Below are positions 46,659 to 54,565 of a DNA stretch of 64,000 nt, piece after piece. The first letter of the stretch is position 1. Each line of letters begins with the position of its first letter. Origin of the DNA: Streptomyces sp. HB132 (GTDB lineage: Bacteria > Actinomycetota > Actinomycetes > Streptomycetales > Streptomycetaceae); contig NZ_JAFBGA010000003.1 of assembly GCF_016909575.1 (NCBI RefSeq), positions 310,001-374,000 of the forward strand. The letters are read 5' to 3'. Position numbers and translations under genes: made by a program. The notes below the pieces were generated by a model that worked only from the letters and a program-made list of their open reading frames with translations, made no database searches and was not told the origin of the DNA.

Positions 46659-47310
46659 ACACGACGCGGAGCGCGCGGGCAGTGACGAGGAGCGCGAACC
46701 GCGCCCCACGGAGGGAACGGCGGTCCCCGAGGGCACGGAGGCGCCCCGGGCGCTCGACGAGGCGGCGGCCTGGGAGGCCATCGTCGCGGGATACGGCGAC
46801 GAGCCGCCGGACCCGCCGGGCGCCAAGCCGTTCAAGTCGATCGAGGACCTGGCCCTGCTGGAGGACGACCAGCTCAACGTCCTGGACCCCGACGCGGGCG
46901 ACAACACGGACAAGGGCGTGGGCGGGAAGACCCCCGGCGGACCGCCGGAGAAGAAGCCGCTGGGCGGTTCGGTCGTCTTCGCGCCCGGGGTCGCCGGCCC
47001 GCGTGACTACGGGCTGAAGGAACCCGAGGACGGTGACGTCGACGATCCGGACGACAGCGAGGAGGGGCACTTCGTACCGCCGGAGCCGCCGCCGCTGCCC
47101 GAGGCGGATGTGACCGCCAAGTTCGCCTGGCTCGCGGTCGTCGGCGGTCCGGTGCTGATGCTGATCGCGGTGCTGCTGCAGTGGGAGATGACGTGGTGGC
47201 TCACCACGCTCTCCATCGGCGGTTTCCTGGGCGGCTTCGTCACCCTGGTGGCGCGGATGCCCGACGACGACGAGGAGAACGACGACCCGGGGCGCGGCGC
47301 GGTCGTCTGA
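46651..47310 (+). CDS. Acidic membrane protein of unknown function
   Basis: 219-residue protein from GTG 46651, overlapping the hydrolase stop by 8 bases, with AAGGGG upstream. The first 150 residues are acidic, Pro/Gly/Glu/Asp-rich and likely disordered, with a short conserved-looking core AAWEAIVAGYGDEPPDPPG, then FKSIEDLALLEDD. Two membrane segments follow (about 155-173 and 178-197), and the end is again acidic (PDDDEENDDPG). I do not recognise a named domain. Its tie to the hydrolase suggests a shared membrane role. Confidence 0.75.
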   Translation: MAEHDAERAGSDEEREPRPTEGTAVPEGTEAPRALDEAAAWEAIVAGYGDEPPDPPGAKPFKSIEDLALLEDDQLNVLDPDAGDNTDKGVGGKTPGGPPEKKPLGGSVVFAPGVAGPRDYGLKEPEDGDVDDPDDSEEGHFVPPEPPPLPEADVTAKFAWLAVVGGPVLMLIAVLLQWEMTWWLTTLSIGGFLGGFVTLVARMPDDDEENDDPGRGAVV

Positions 47311-47393
47311 CCCGTTCTGCGGCGCGGTGCCCGGCCTGGAGGGCGGCGCGGCCGGGCGTCCTCCAGGCCGGGCTGCCTGTCGTGGAGCCGGGC

Positions 47394-48164
47394 TCAGCCC
47401 CCGGCCGGCACCCTCAGGGCGGCCAGTACGGGCAGATGGTCCGTGGCCGTCCGCAGGTCCGCGCCGCTCACGCCGGGCAGGTCCGCGGGGACGCCGCAGC
47501 CGAGTACCTCGATGCCGCCGGTCGCGAACACCGCGTCGATCCGCTTGCGCGGTTGGTCGGGCGGGAAGGTGAGCTCGCCGCCCCACGGCCGTACGGCCCA
47601 ACAGTCCTGGAGCCGCCCGGCCAGCCGCCGGAAGGCGCTCCCCTCCGGTACGTCGTTGAGGTCACCGGCGACGACGGCGTGCGGGACGTCCATGGCGTCG
47701 ATCCGGTCCAGCAGCATTCCCGCCTGTGCCCGCCGTTCCTCCCGCTGCAGGCTGAGGTGGCAGCTCAGGACGCCGAATCGTGCCCCGGCGATCCGTACGA
47801 CAGCCGTGGCCAGGCCTCTGCGGTGCAGCCCCGGGGTGAGCGGCAGCAGGACGTCCTCGGTGCGTTCCACGGTGGCGCGCAGGGAGCAGAGCAGCAGGGG
47901 GCCGGCCGCCGTGGCGCCACCGCTGAGGATCACCAGGTCGGTCATGGCCGCGAGCCTGGCGGCGGCCTTGCGCCAGCGGAAGAAGCGCGGGGCCTCCTGG
48001 ACGCACACCAGGTCGGGTGCGCAGGCGCGGATGACGCGGGCCAGCGCCTCGGTGTCGTCGCGCAGTGAGCGCACGTTGTAGCTGAGCACCCGGATGACTG
48101 CTGAACCGTCCGGCTCGGTACGGGAGTCGGGCAGTGGCATCGGCATCGTGACCATGGGAGGCAC
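47394..48164 (-). CDS. Endonuclease/exonuclease/phosphatase-fold protein
   Basis: 256-residue EEP-family phosphohydrolase. The N-terminal IRVLSYNVRSLRDD supplies the Asn, LVCVQEAPRFF the metal-binding Glu, LSCHLSLQ the His, VVAGDLNDVPEGS the catalytic Asp-x-Asn, and ATDHLPVLAAL the terminal Asp-His pair, so the active site looks intact. Substrate could be DNA, inositol phosphate or lipid. GTG 48164 is used; internal Met codons a few residues in are equally possible. It is downstream of glkA on the minus strand, 63 bases away. Confidence 0.87.
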   Translation of the reverse strand: MPPMVTMPMPLPDSRTEPDGSAVIRVLSYNVRSLRDDTEALARVIRACAPDLVCVQEAPRFFRWRKAAARLAAMTDLVILSGGATAAGPLLLCSLRATVERTEDVLLPLTPGLHRRGLATAVVRIAGARFGVLSCHLSLQREERRAQAGMLLDRIDAMDVPHAVVAGDLNDVPEGSAFRRLAGRLQDCWAVRPWGGELTFPPDQPRKRIDAVFATGGIEVLGCGVPADLPGVSGADLRTATDHLPVLAALRVPAGG

Positions 48165-48227
48165 GATACGACGGACGCCCGCCGCTCCCCGGAGGGCGCG
48201 ACGGGCGTCGAGGACGCATGGGCGGGG

Positions 48228-49169
48228 TCAGCCCTGGCGCGCCAGGTCGGCCGCGCCCACCAGGCCTGCCTTGCCGCCCAGTTGGGCCGCGAGGACCTGG
48301 GCGTGCGGGCGCCACTCCCCGCCGATCAGCCAGCGCCGGAACGACTTGCGGATCGGGTCGAGGACCAGTTCGCCCTCGTCGGACACGCCTCCGCCGACGA
48401 TGAAGGCCGACGGGTCGAAGAGCGAGGCGAGGTCGGCGAGTCCGGCTCCGGCCCAGCGGGCCAGCTCACGGAAGGAGTCGATGGCCACCGGGCAGCCCTG
48501 CCGGGCGGCCTGGCTGATGTGCTTGCCCTCGATGCCCTCGACGCTGCCGTCCCCGAGCCCCAGCAGGATCGTGGCGTTCTCCGGGGTGGCGTTGGCACGC
48601 TGCTTGGCGTAGCGCACGAGCGCACGCCCGGAGGCGTACTGCTCCCAGCAGCCCTGGCTGCCGCAGCCGCAGAGCAGCCCGTCCGGGACGACCCGGATGT
48701 GACCGAATTCCGCCGCCACGCCGAAGCGTCCGCGGCGGAGCTTGTTGCCGATGATGATGCCGCCGCCCAGGCCGGTGCCGAGCGTGATGCAGATGACGTC
48801 GTCGTGCCCCTGGCCGGCGCCGAAGCGGTATTCGCCCCAGGCCGCAGCGTTGGCGTCGTTCTCGACGACGACGGGAAGCCCGACGCGCTGCTCGACCTTG
48901 TCCTTGAGCGGCTCGTGGCGCCAGTCGATGTTCGGGGCGAACAGCACGGTGGCACGCTTGTCGTCGACGTATCCGGCCGCGCCGATGCCGACCGCCTCGA
49001 CGTCGTGTCCCTCGCTCGCTCCGGCCACGGCGGCGCTGATCGCGTCCACGATGGCTTCGGCGGTCGGCGGGGTGGATACCTTGAACGTCGAGAGGATCCG
49101 GCCCTCTTCGTCGACCACTCCAGCCGCGATCTTCGTGCCGCCGATATCGACGCCGATGGTGAGTCCCAT
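48228..49169 (-). CDS. glkA: GlkA, ROK-family glucokinase
   Basis: Phosphorylates glucose with ATP; in S. coelicolor it also is required for glucose repression. The 313-residue protein starts LTIGVDIGGTKIAAGVVD (phosphate site), has VVENDANAAAWGEY (catalytic Asp), TLGTGLGGGIIIGNKL and EFGHIRV, and the zinc-binding cluster CGCGSQGCWEQYASG of ROK proteins. ATG 49169 with GAGGGA upstream. Size and layout match S. coelicolor GlkA. A DUF5304 gene is 75 bases upstream on the same strand. Confidence 0.95.
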   Translation of the reverse strand: MGLTIGVDIGGTKIAAGVVDEEGRILSTFKVSTPPTAEAIVDAISAAVAGASEGHDVEAVGIGAAGYVDDKRATVLFAPNIDWRHEPLKDKVEQRVGLPVVVENDANAAAWGEYRFGAGQGHDDVICITLGTGLGGGIIIGNKLRRGRFGVAAEFGHIRVVPDGLLCGCGSQGCWEQYASGRALVRYAKQRANATPENATILLGLGDGSVEGIEGKHISQAARQGCPVAIDSFRELARWAGAGLADLASLFDPSAFIVGGGVSDEGELVLDPIRKSFRRWLIGGEWRPHAQVLAAQLGGKAGLVGAADLARQG

Positions 49170-49244
49170 GAATCCCTCAGTTTCGGTCGAGCCCCGCTAC
49201 GGCCAACCGTACCCGAGCCGGGGACGGGTACCTCCTGCCCAGGG

Positions 49245-49736
49245 TCAGTCCAGGTCGATGTGTTCGCTGCCGCCGGAGCCCTCGTCACGCGGGTCCGAGG
49301 GATCCTGTGCCGCCGCCTTACCCGGCCCTGCGGCGTTTCCCGTGCCGCCGGAGGTGCCACCGGCACCCTCGGTACCCCGGGTCCAGCGGCCCTCCTGGCC
49401 CTCGACGGCGGAGCGGTAGGCGGCGAGGAGCTCGTTCCCCGCGGCTGCGAGATGGTCGAACAGCTCCGGATTGCGGTCGATGACGGGCTCGACCGCGGAC
49501 CTGGCCTGCCTGATCACCTGCTGGACGGTGCCCTGGGCGGCCATGCCGAGCAGCGGTGACTGCATCGAGGAGACCTTGTCGGCCACCGCGTCGATGAGCT
49601 TGCGCAGCTCCTCGGCGGCGGAAGCCGGCTGCTGTCCGTACTGAGCCCGGCGGCGGGCCTTCTCCGCTTCGAGGTCCTCGGCGCAGGCCTCCGCCCACGC
49701 GTCGTCGTCGACGGGACGATCGGTGGCTTCACTCAT
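49245..49736 (-). CDS. DUF5304 protein (SCO2127-like)
   Basis: 163-residue soluble protein, helical in the first two thirds: DDDAWAEACAEDLEAEKARR, then SAAEELRKLIDAVADKVS and a segment ending LLAAYRSAVEGQ. The last 45 residues are Gly/Ala/Asp/Ser-rich. ATG 49736 follows AGGAG at 6 bases. Next to glkA, as is the S. coelicolor gene SCO2127, which I recall as being linked to glucose effects and to BldKB binding. It lies directly downstream of the ArsA-like gene, with 80 bases between. Confidence 0.82.
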   Translation of the reverse strand: MSEATDRPVDDDAWAEACAEDLEAEKARRRAQYGQQPASAAEELRKLIDAVADKVSSMQSPLLGMAAQGTVQQVIRQARSAVEPVIDRNPELFDHLAAAGNELLAAYRSAVEGQEGRWTRGTEGAGGTSGGTGNAAGPGKAAAQDPSDPRDEGSGGSEHIDLD

Positions 49737-49816
49737 GGCGGACTCCTGCGACGCGGTTGTCTGCGTGGCCGTACGAGCCACGTACTACCGACGTTACCCG
49801 AACGGTGGTACGCCGT

Positions 49817-51010
49817 TCATGGTGTCCGGGGCCAGAGCGCGGGGTCGGGCGTGAACCGGACACGCAGGACGCCGTCGGTCAGCGCGGCGCCGGAGACGGT
49901 GCAGCGGCGCAGCGCGGACTCCAGGCGCACGATCCGGTGGAACGGCCCTGCGGTGAGGAGCAGTTCGTCGCCGCGCCGGACGAGCCCGAGGTCCGCCTTG
50001 ACCGCCCCGGGCAACGGCAGGCACCAGGCGATGACGCCGTCGCCGGCGTCCTCGGTCCACCAGGGGTCACCGGCGTGTCCCGGATTCCTGTCGTCGGGTG
50101 CGCCGCAGGTACCGGCGATCAGGGCCAGGTCCTCGGCGGAGCGCGGCTCGCGGCCGAGGTGGGCGGTCTCGCGTACGGGGGTCCCGGGCTCCCACTCGTG
50201 GTGCCAGTGGTCCAGGCACTTCTCCTGCCGGGCGGCGAGATCGGCGAACCACGGGTCGGCGGCGTGGCGGGGCAGGACCCGGGTGGCCACGACGGAGTCG
50301 ACGCGCAGCCCGTGCAGGGCGAGTCCGGTACGGGCTGCGCTCAGCGCCTCCCCGGCGGCCTGCCCGGGTTCGGCGACCAGCCGCACGGTGGTCGCGTTGT
50401 CCTCGAGCAGTGCCTCGACCGCGGCCAGTTCGGTGTCCTTGCGGGCTGCTGCCTCGTACAGCCACTGGGCGGGCATGGGGACGCCGGCGAGCTGGGCGAG
50501 CACCGGGCGCAGCGCGCGGGCGGCCTGGCGTTCGCGGGGCAGGAGGCGGCGCAGGTAGCGGCGCAGCTGCCCGGGGAGTGCGAGCAGGGAGAGGGCGTCG
50601 GCGAGCGGTGGGAGGTCGACGACGAGGACCTCGTAGCCGTCGTCGGCCCAGTCGCCCTCGGCCGCCCGGCGCAGGGTGTGCAGGACGGCGAGCTGTGCGC
50701 TGCCCGGCAGTTCGGTGAGTTCCTCGCCGTCGAGCCGGTTGGCGCCGAGCAGGTCGAGCACCCCGGACGCCCGGTCCTGGAGTGCGAGGAGCTCAGCGCG
50801 GAAGTGCGCGGCGGAGTCGACGCGGGCGCAGTGCAGCAGCTCGGCGACCTCAACGGCCTCGGCGGCCTCGGCGGCCGAGGGGAAGGCGGGCACCGCGTCG
50901 GCGGAGACCAGGAGGGTGCGCCGGCCGGCACGGGCCGAGGCGAGCGCGGTGGCCGCGGCGACGGTGGTACAGCCTGCGCCGCCGGGGCCGGTGACGAGGA
51001 CCGTACGCAC
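49817..51010 (-). CDS. ArsA/MinD-like ATPase with altered P-loop
   Basis: 397-residue protein of the ArsA/SIMIBI P-loop class. The deviant Walker A expected as GGVGKTT reads GPGGAGCTT at residues 8-16, with Cys14 in place of lysine. LLVSADAVPAFPSA replaces the usual switch I Asp-Pro signature, and VLVVDLPPLADALSLL corresponds to the A-loop and Walker B. The C-terminal 120 residues resemble the ArsA-family small HSP-like domain. GTG 51010. An SRPBCC gene is 4 bases upstream and DUF5304 follows, the same order seen in streptomycetes. Actual ATPase activity is doubtful. Confidence 0.83.
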   Translation of the reverse strand: MRTVLVTGPGGAGCTTVAAATALASARAGRRTLLVSADAVPAFPSAAEAAEAVEVAELLHCARVDSAAHFRAELLALQDRASGVLDLLGANRLDGEELTELPGSAQLAVLHTLRRAAEGDWADDGYEVLVVDLPPLADALSLLALPGQLRRYLRRLLPRERQAARALRPVLAQLAGVPMPAQWLYEAAARKDTELAAVEALLEDNATTVRLVAEPGQAAGEALSAARTGLALHGLRVDSVVATRVLPRHAADPWFADLAARQEKCLDHWHHEWEPGTPVRETAHLGREPRSAEDLALIAGTCGAPDDRNPGHAGDPWWTEDAGDGVIAWCLPLPGAVKADLGLVRRGDELLLTAGPFHRIVRLESALRRCTVSGAALTDGVLRVRFTPDPALWPRTP

Positions 51011-51014
51011 GTGA

Positions 51015-51464
51015 TCAGGCCTTCGGGACGGACTCGACGCGCTTCTTCAGCCCGGCGAGGGCGCGGTCGATGATGACCTTCTCGGCTTTGCGCTTGATCA
51101 TGCCGAGGAGCGGGATCTTGACGTCCACGGCGAGCCGGTAGGTGACCTCGGTGCGGTCCCCGTCGCCCAGGGGCGCCAGCGCGTAGCTGCCGTCGAGGGA
51201 GCGCAGCATCTGGGACTTGACGAGGGTCCAGTCGACCTCGTACGGGCTGTTCCAGGTGTAGGCGAGGACGTGGTCGTCCTTGATCGCTCCGGCGTCCAGG
51301 ACGAGACGGACCTGCTCGGCGCGGCCCTGGTCGTCGGTGGCCAGGATCTCGGCCTCCTTCACCTCGCCGGTCCATTCCGGATAGCGGGCGAAGTCGGCGA
51401 TCACTCCCATGACGTCGGCCGGCGCCGCCTCGATCGTGATGCTCGAGCTGGTGTGTTCAGCCAT
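51015..51464 (-). CDS. SRPBCC (START-like) lipid-binding-fold protein
   Basis: 149-residue helix-grip protein: SSSITIEAAPADVMGVIADF, then YPEWTGEVKEAEILATDD, and YRLAVDVKIPLLGMIKRKAE, with a long C-terminal amphipathic helix. Such folds hold a hydrophobic ligand between sheet and helix. It heads the unit with the ArsA-like ATPase, from ATG 51464 (RBS GGAGGG about 7 bases upstream). The mycobacterial gene Rv2185c at the corresponding place is of the same class. Ligand not known. Confidence 0.88.
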   Translation of the reverse strand: MAEHTSSSITIEAAPADVMGVIADFARYPEWTGEVKEAEILATDDQGRAEQVRLVLDAGAIKDDHVLAYTWNSPYEVDWTLVKSQMLRSLDGSYALAPLGDGDRTEVTYRLAVDVKIPLLGMIKRKAEKVIIDRALAGLKKRVESVPKA

Positions 51465-51584
51465 CGCCGTGGCCCTCCAGTGCGGTGTACCGGTCGCGTT
51501 CGGCAGAAGCCTGCCGTGTGCAGGCTATCGCGTGCCGAGGCCCCTCCCGTCCGCGCCCCGGCCCGCGGCGGGTGGCCGTGTCGC

Positions 51585-52394
51585 TCACCACTCCAGGGCC
51601 CAGGGCCGTCCGCTGGAGGCGAAGTGGCCGACGTTGACGCACTCGGTGACACCGATCCGCATCCGGCGGACCAGCGGCTGGTGGACATGGCCGAAAATCG
51701 CGTACCGGGGGCGGGCACGGTGGATGGCGTCCAGGAGCGCGCGGCTGCCGCGCTCGAAGCGGCGGGCCACCGTGTCGTACGTCAGCTCGGGAACGTCCGG
51801 CGGGATGTGTGAGCACAGGACGTCCACCGGACCGAGTGCCTCGACCTTGGCGGCGTACTCCTCGTCACTGATCTCGTACGGGGTGTTCATGGGGGTGCGG
51901 AGTCCGCCCCCTACGAACCCGAAGACCCGGCCTCCGATCTCGACCCGCTCGCCGTCCAGCACCGTCGTGCCGGAATTGGCGTACTCGGGCCAGAGGGAGG
52001 GGACATCGACGTTGCCGTAGGTGGCGTACGTCGGGGTGGGCATGACCGCGAACATCTCGGCGTACTGCTTGCGTACGGCGGACAGGATGGCCGTGTTGCG
52101 GTCCCGGCCCGCCCAGAGTTCGCGGCCGAAGGCGCGCGCCTCGTCGAAGCGGCGTGCGGTGCGCAGCTCGACGATGCGGTGGGCGTTGTCGACCCCGAAC
52201 AGGTCGGGGAAGATGCCGCGCGAATGGTCGGCGTAGTCGAGGAAGAGGACCAGGTCGCCCAGGCAGATCAGGGCGTCCGCGCCGTCCCCGGCGCGCGCGA
52301 GCGCCTCCGCGTTGCCGTGCACGTCACTGACCACGTGCACGCGTGTCCGCCGGGTGGGGGTCGTGTGCTGATTGTGCGGTGTGCCGACTCGCAT
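51585..52394 (-). CDS. Metallophosphoesterase
   Basis: 269-residue calcineurin-type phosphoesterase. Metal motifs are in order: VHVVSDVHGNAEAL (D-x-H), ICLGDLV (GD), TYATYGNVDVP (GN), VLCSHIPP (H) and FGHVHQPLV (GHxH). ATG 52394 has AGGGTGAG upstream; the frame stays open far upstream but with no start signal. Similar proteins act on nucleotides or phospholipids, but none can be picked here. Divergent from the fatty-acyl ligase gene, with which it shares a 280-base intergenic region. Confidence 0.87.
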   Translation of the reverse strand: MRVGTPHNQHTTPTRRTRVHVVSDVHGNAEALARAGDGADALICLGDLVLFLDYADHSRGIFPDLFGVDNAHRIVELRTARRFDEARAFGRELWAGRDRNTAILSAVRKQYAEMFAVMPTPTYATYGNVDVPSLWPEYANSGTTVLDGERVEIGGRVFGFVGGGLRTPMNTPYEISDEEYAAKVEALGPVDVLCSHIPPDVPELTYDTVARRFERGSRALLDAIHRARPRYAIFGHVHQPLVRRMRIGVTECVNVGHFASSGRPWALEW

Positions 52395-52674
52395 GGAGCT
52401 CACCCTAGGTCTCCGCTCGCCGCTCTGGGTAGAGGCCGCCGGACCTGCGATTACTTCCGGATCTGGACACGGGTGGACTAATGTGCGCCGAAGGAGCACC
52501 GATATGTGTGATGCATAAGACATCTGGCCGGAAACCCCTTTCCGGAACCGAGTACCGGTGGGTAACGTCCCGCCAGTCCAGTCGTGCTCACCCCACTGAG
52601 CATCTGCCAGTCTTGGACCGATCCGGTGCGTCACACAGAGCCGTGGAACCGGAGCCCGATGAGGAGCAGCAGTC
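52395..52674 (+). other. Divergent intergenic region with possible minigene
   Basis: No conventional gene fits here. TAATGT (52479-52484) may be a -10 box for the rightward ligase gene. AAGGAG at 52491-52496 is followed after 7 bases by ATG TGT GAT GCA TAA (52504-52518), a five-codon minigene Met-Cys-Asp-Ala-stop. A longer overlapping frame from ATG 52511 runs past the ligase start, but I do not support it as a gene. Confidence 0.45.
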
Positions 52675-54471
52675 TTGCGCGAGTTCAGCCTTCCGGCCCT
52701 GTACGAGGTCCCTACGGACGGCAACCTGACGGATCTCATCCGCCGCAACGCCGCTCAGCATCCCGATGTCGCGGTGATGAGCCGGAAGGTGGCCGGCGTC
52801 TGGACGGATGTCACGGCGACCCGGTTCCTCACCGAGGTCAGAGACACCGCCAGAGGCTTGATCGCGGCGGGTGTCCAGCCCGGTGACCGGGTCGCGCTCA
52901 TGTCGCGCACCCGCTTCGAGTGGGTCCTGCTGGACTTCGCCATCTGGAGCGCGGGCGCCGTCACCGTCCCGGTGTACGAGACCAGCTCCCCCGAGCAGGT
53001 CCAGTGGATACTCGGCGACTCGGGCGCGGTCGCGGTCGTCGTGGAGAGCGCCGCCCACGCGGAGTCCGTCACCGCGGTGCGGGACGGGCTTCCCGGTCTG
53101 CGGCACGTCTGGGAGATCGACCGGGGTGCCGTCGACGAGCTCGTCGCCGCGGGTGCCGAGGTCTCCGACGAGACGCTGGACCTGCGCATGGTGAGCGCGA
53201 AGGCCGACGACCCGGCGACGATCGTCTACACCTCGGGCACCACCGGCCGCCCCAAGGGCTGTGTGCTGACGCACCGCAGCTTCTTCGCGGAGTGCGGCAA
53301 CATCGTGGAGCGGCTCAAGCCCCTCTTCCGCACCGGCGAGTGCTCCGTCCTGCTCTTCCTGCCCACCGCGCACGTCTTCGGCCGGCTGGTCGAGGTCGCG
53401 TCCGTGATGGCACCGATCAAGCTCGGCTGCGTGCCGGACATCAAGAACCTCACCGATGAGCTGGCCTCGTTCCGGCCGACGCTGATCCTCGGTGTGCCGC
53501 GGGTGTTCGAGAAGGTCTACAACTCGGCGCGTGCCAAGGCCCAGGCCGACGGCAAGGGCAGGATCTTCGACCGGGCGGCCGACACGGCGATCGCGTACAG
53601 CCGTGCGCTCGGCACGCCGGAAGGCCCCTCGGTCGGTCTGAGGGTCAAGCACAAGGTGTTCGACAAGCTGGTGTTCAGCAAGCTGCGCGCCGTGCTCGGC
53701 GGCCGCGGCGAGTACGCGATCTCCGGTGGCGCACCGCTGGGCGAGCGGCTCGGCCACTTCTTCCGCGGCATCGGCTTCACGGTGCTGGAGGGCTACGGCC
53801 TCACCGAGTCCTGCGCCGCCACGGCCTTCAACCCGTGGGACCGGCAGAAGATCGGCACGGTCGGCCAGCCGCTGCCGGGCTCGGTGGTGCGGATCGCCGA
53901 CGACGGCGAGGTGCTGCTGCACGGCGAGCACCTGTTCACCGGGTACTGGAAGAACGACGCGGCGACGGCCGACGCGCTGGCCGACGGCTGGTTCCACACC
54001 GGCGACATCGGCACGCTGGACGAGGACGGCTATCTCGCGATCACGGGCCGCAAGAAGGAGATCATCGTCACGGCGGGCGGCAAGAACGTCGCCCCCGCGG
54101 TGATCGAGGACCGGATCCGCGCGCACGCCCTGGTCGCCGAGTGCATGGTGGTCGGCGACGGACGGCCGTTCGTCGGCGCGCTGCTGACGCTCGACGAGGA
54201 GTTCCTCTCCCGCTGGGCCGAGGAGAACGGCAAGCCGGCCGGGTCGACGGCGGTCTCGCTCCGCGAGGACCCCGAGCTGCTGGCCGAGGTGCAGCGGGCC
54301 GTGGACGACGGCAACGCGGCGGTGTCCAAGGCGGAGTCGGTGCGCAAGTTCCGCGTCCTGGCCACGCAGTTCACCGAGGAGGCGGGCCACATCACGCCGT
54401 CGCTGAAGCTCAAGCGCAACGTCGTGGCGAAGGACTTCGCGGACGAGGTCGAGTCGATCTACCGCGGCTGA
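52675..54471 (+). CDS. Long-chain fatty acyl-CoA ligase (FadD15-like)
   Basis: 598-residue adenylate-forming enzyme activating fatty acids with ATP and CoA. The AMP motif is TIVYTSGTTGRPKGCVLTHR, then YGLTESCAA, GWFHTGDIGTLDEDGYLAIT, and the hinge and catalytic lysine region GRKKEIIVTAGGKNVAP; all match bacterial long-chain acyl-CoA synthetases. TTG 52675 follows GGAG at 8-10 bases; no better start exists. In mycobacteria FadD15 occupies the same place before pimB. Ends at a hairpin shared with the convergent mannosyltransferase gene. Confidence 0.93.
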   Translation: MREFSLPALYEVPTDGNLTDLIRRNAAQHPDVAVMSRKVAGVWTDVTATRFLTEVRDTARGLIAAGVQPGDRVALMSRTRFEWVLLDFAIWSAGAVTVPVYETSSPEQVQWILGDSGAVAVVVESAAHAESVTAVRDGLPGLRHVWEIDRGAVDELVAAGAEVSDETLDLRMVSAKADDPATIVYTSGTTGRPKGCVLTHRSFFAECGNIVERLKPLFRTGECSVLLFLPTAHVFGRLVEVASVMAPIKLGCVPDIKNLTDELASFRPTLILGVPRVFEKVYNSARAKAQADGKGRIFDRAADTAIAYSRALGTPEGPSVGLRVKHKVFDKLVFSKLRAVLGGRGEYAISGGAPLGERLGHFFRGIGFTVLEGYGLTESCAATAFNPWDRQKIGTVGQPLPGSVVRIADDGEVLLHGEHLFTGYWKNDAATADALADGWFHTGDIGTLDEDGYLAITGRKKEIIVTAGGKNVAPAVIEDRIRAHALVAECMVVGDGRPFVGALLTLDEEFLSRWAEENGKPAGSTAVSLREDPELLAEVQRAVDDGNAAVSKAESVRKFRVLATQFTEEAGHITPSLKLKRNVVAKDFADEVESIYRG

Positions 54472-54481
54472 ACCGGCGGTA

Positions 54482-54536
54482 CGTACGGGAGGGCCCGCAC
54501 CGGCCACGCGGCCACGGTGCGGGCCCTCCCCGTACG
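54482..54536. terminator. Bidirectional terminator between fadD and pimB-like genes
   Basis: Left arm 54482-54502 pairs with 54515-54536 with one bulged C, a stem of about 21 bp and a 12-base loop. It lies between two convergent genes and probably ends both transcripts. Confidence 0.85.
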
Positions 54537-54565
54537 CGCTCGGAGCAGCGACTTCGGGTACGTGC

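Noticed and set aside
48174..48209. Hairpin between glkA and the EEP-family gene
   Set aside because: GACGCCCG/CGGGCGTC pair around a long 20-base loop; too weak to call a terminator.
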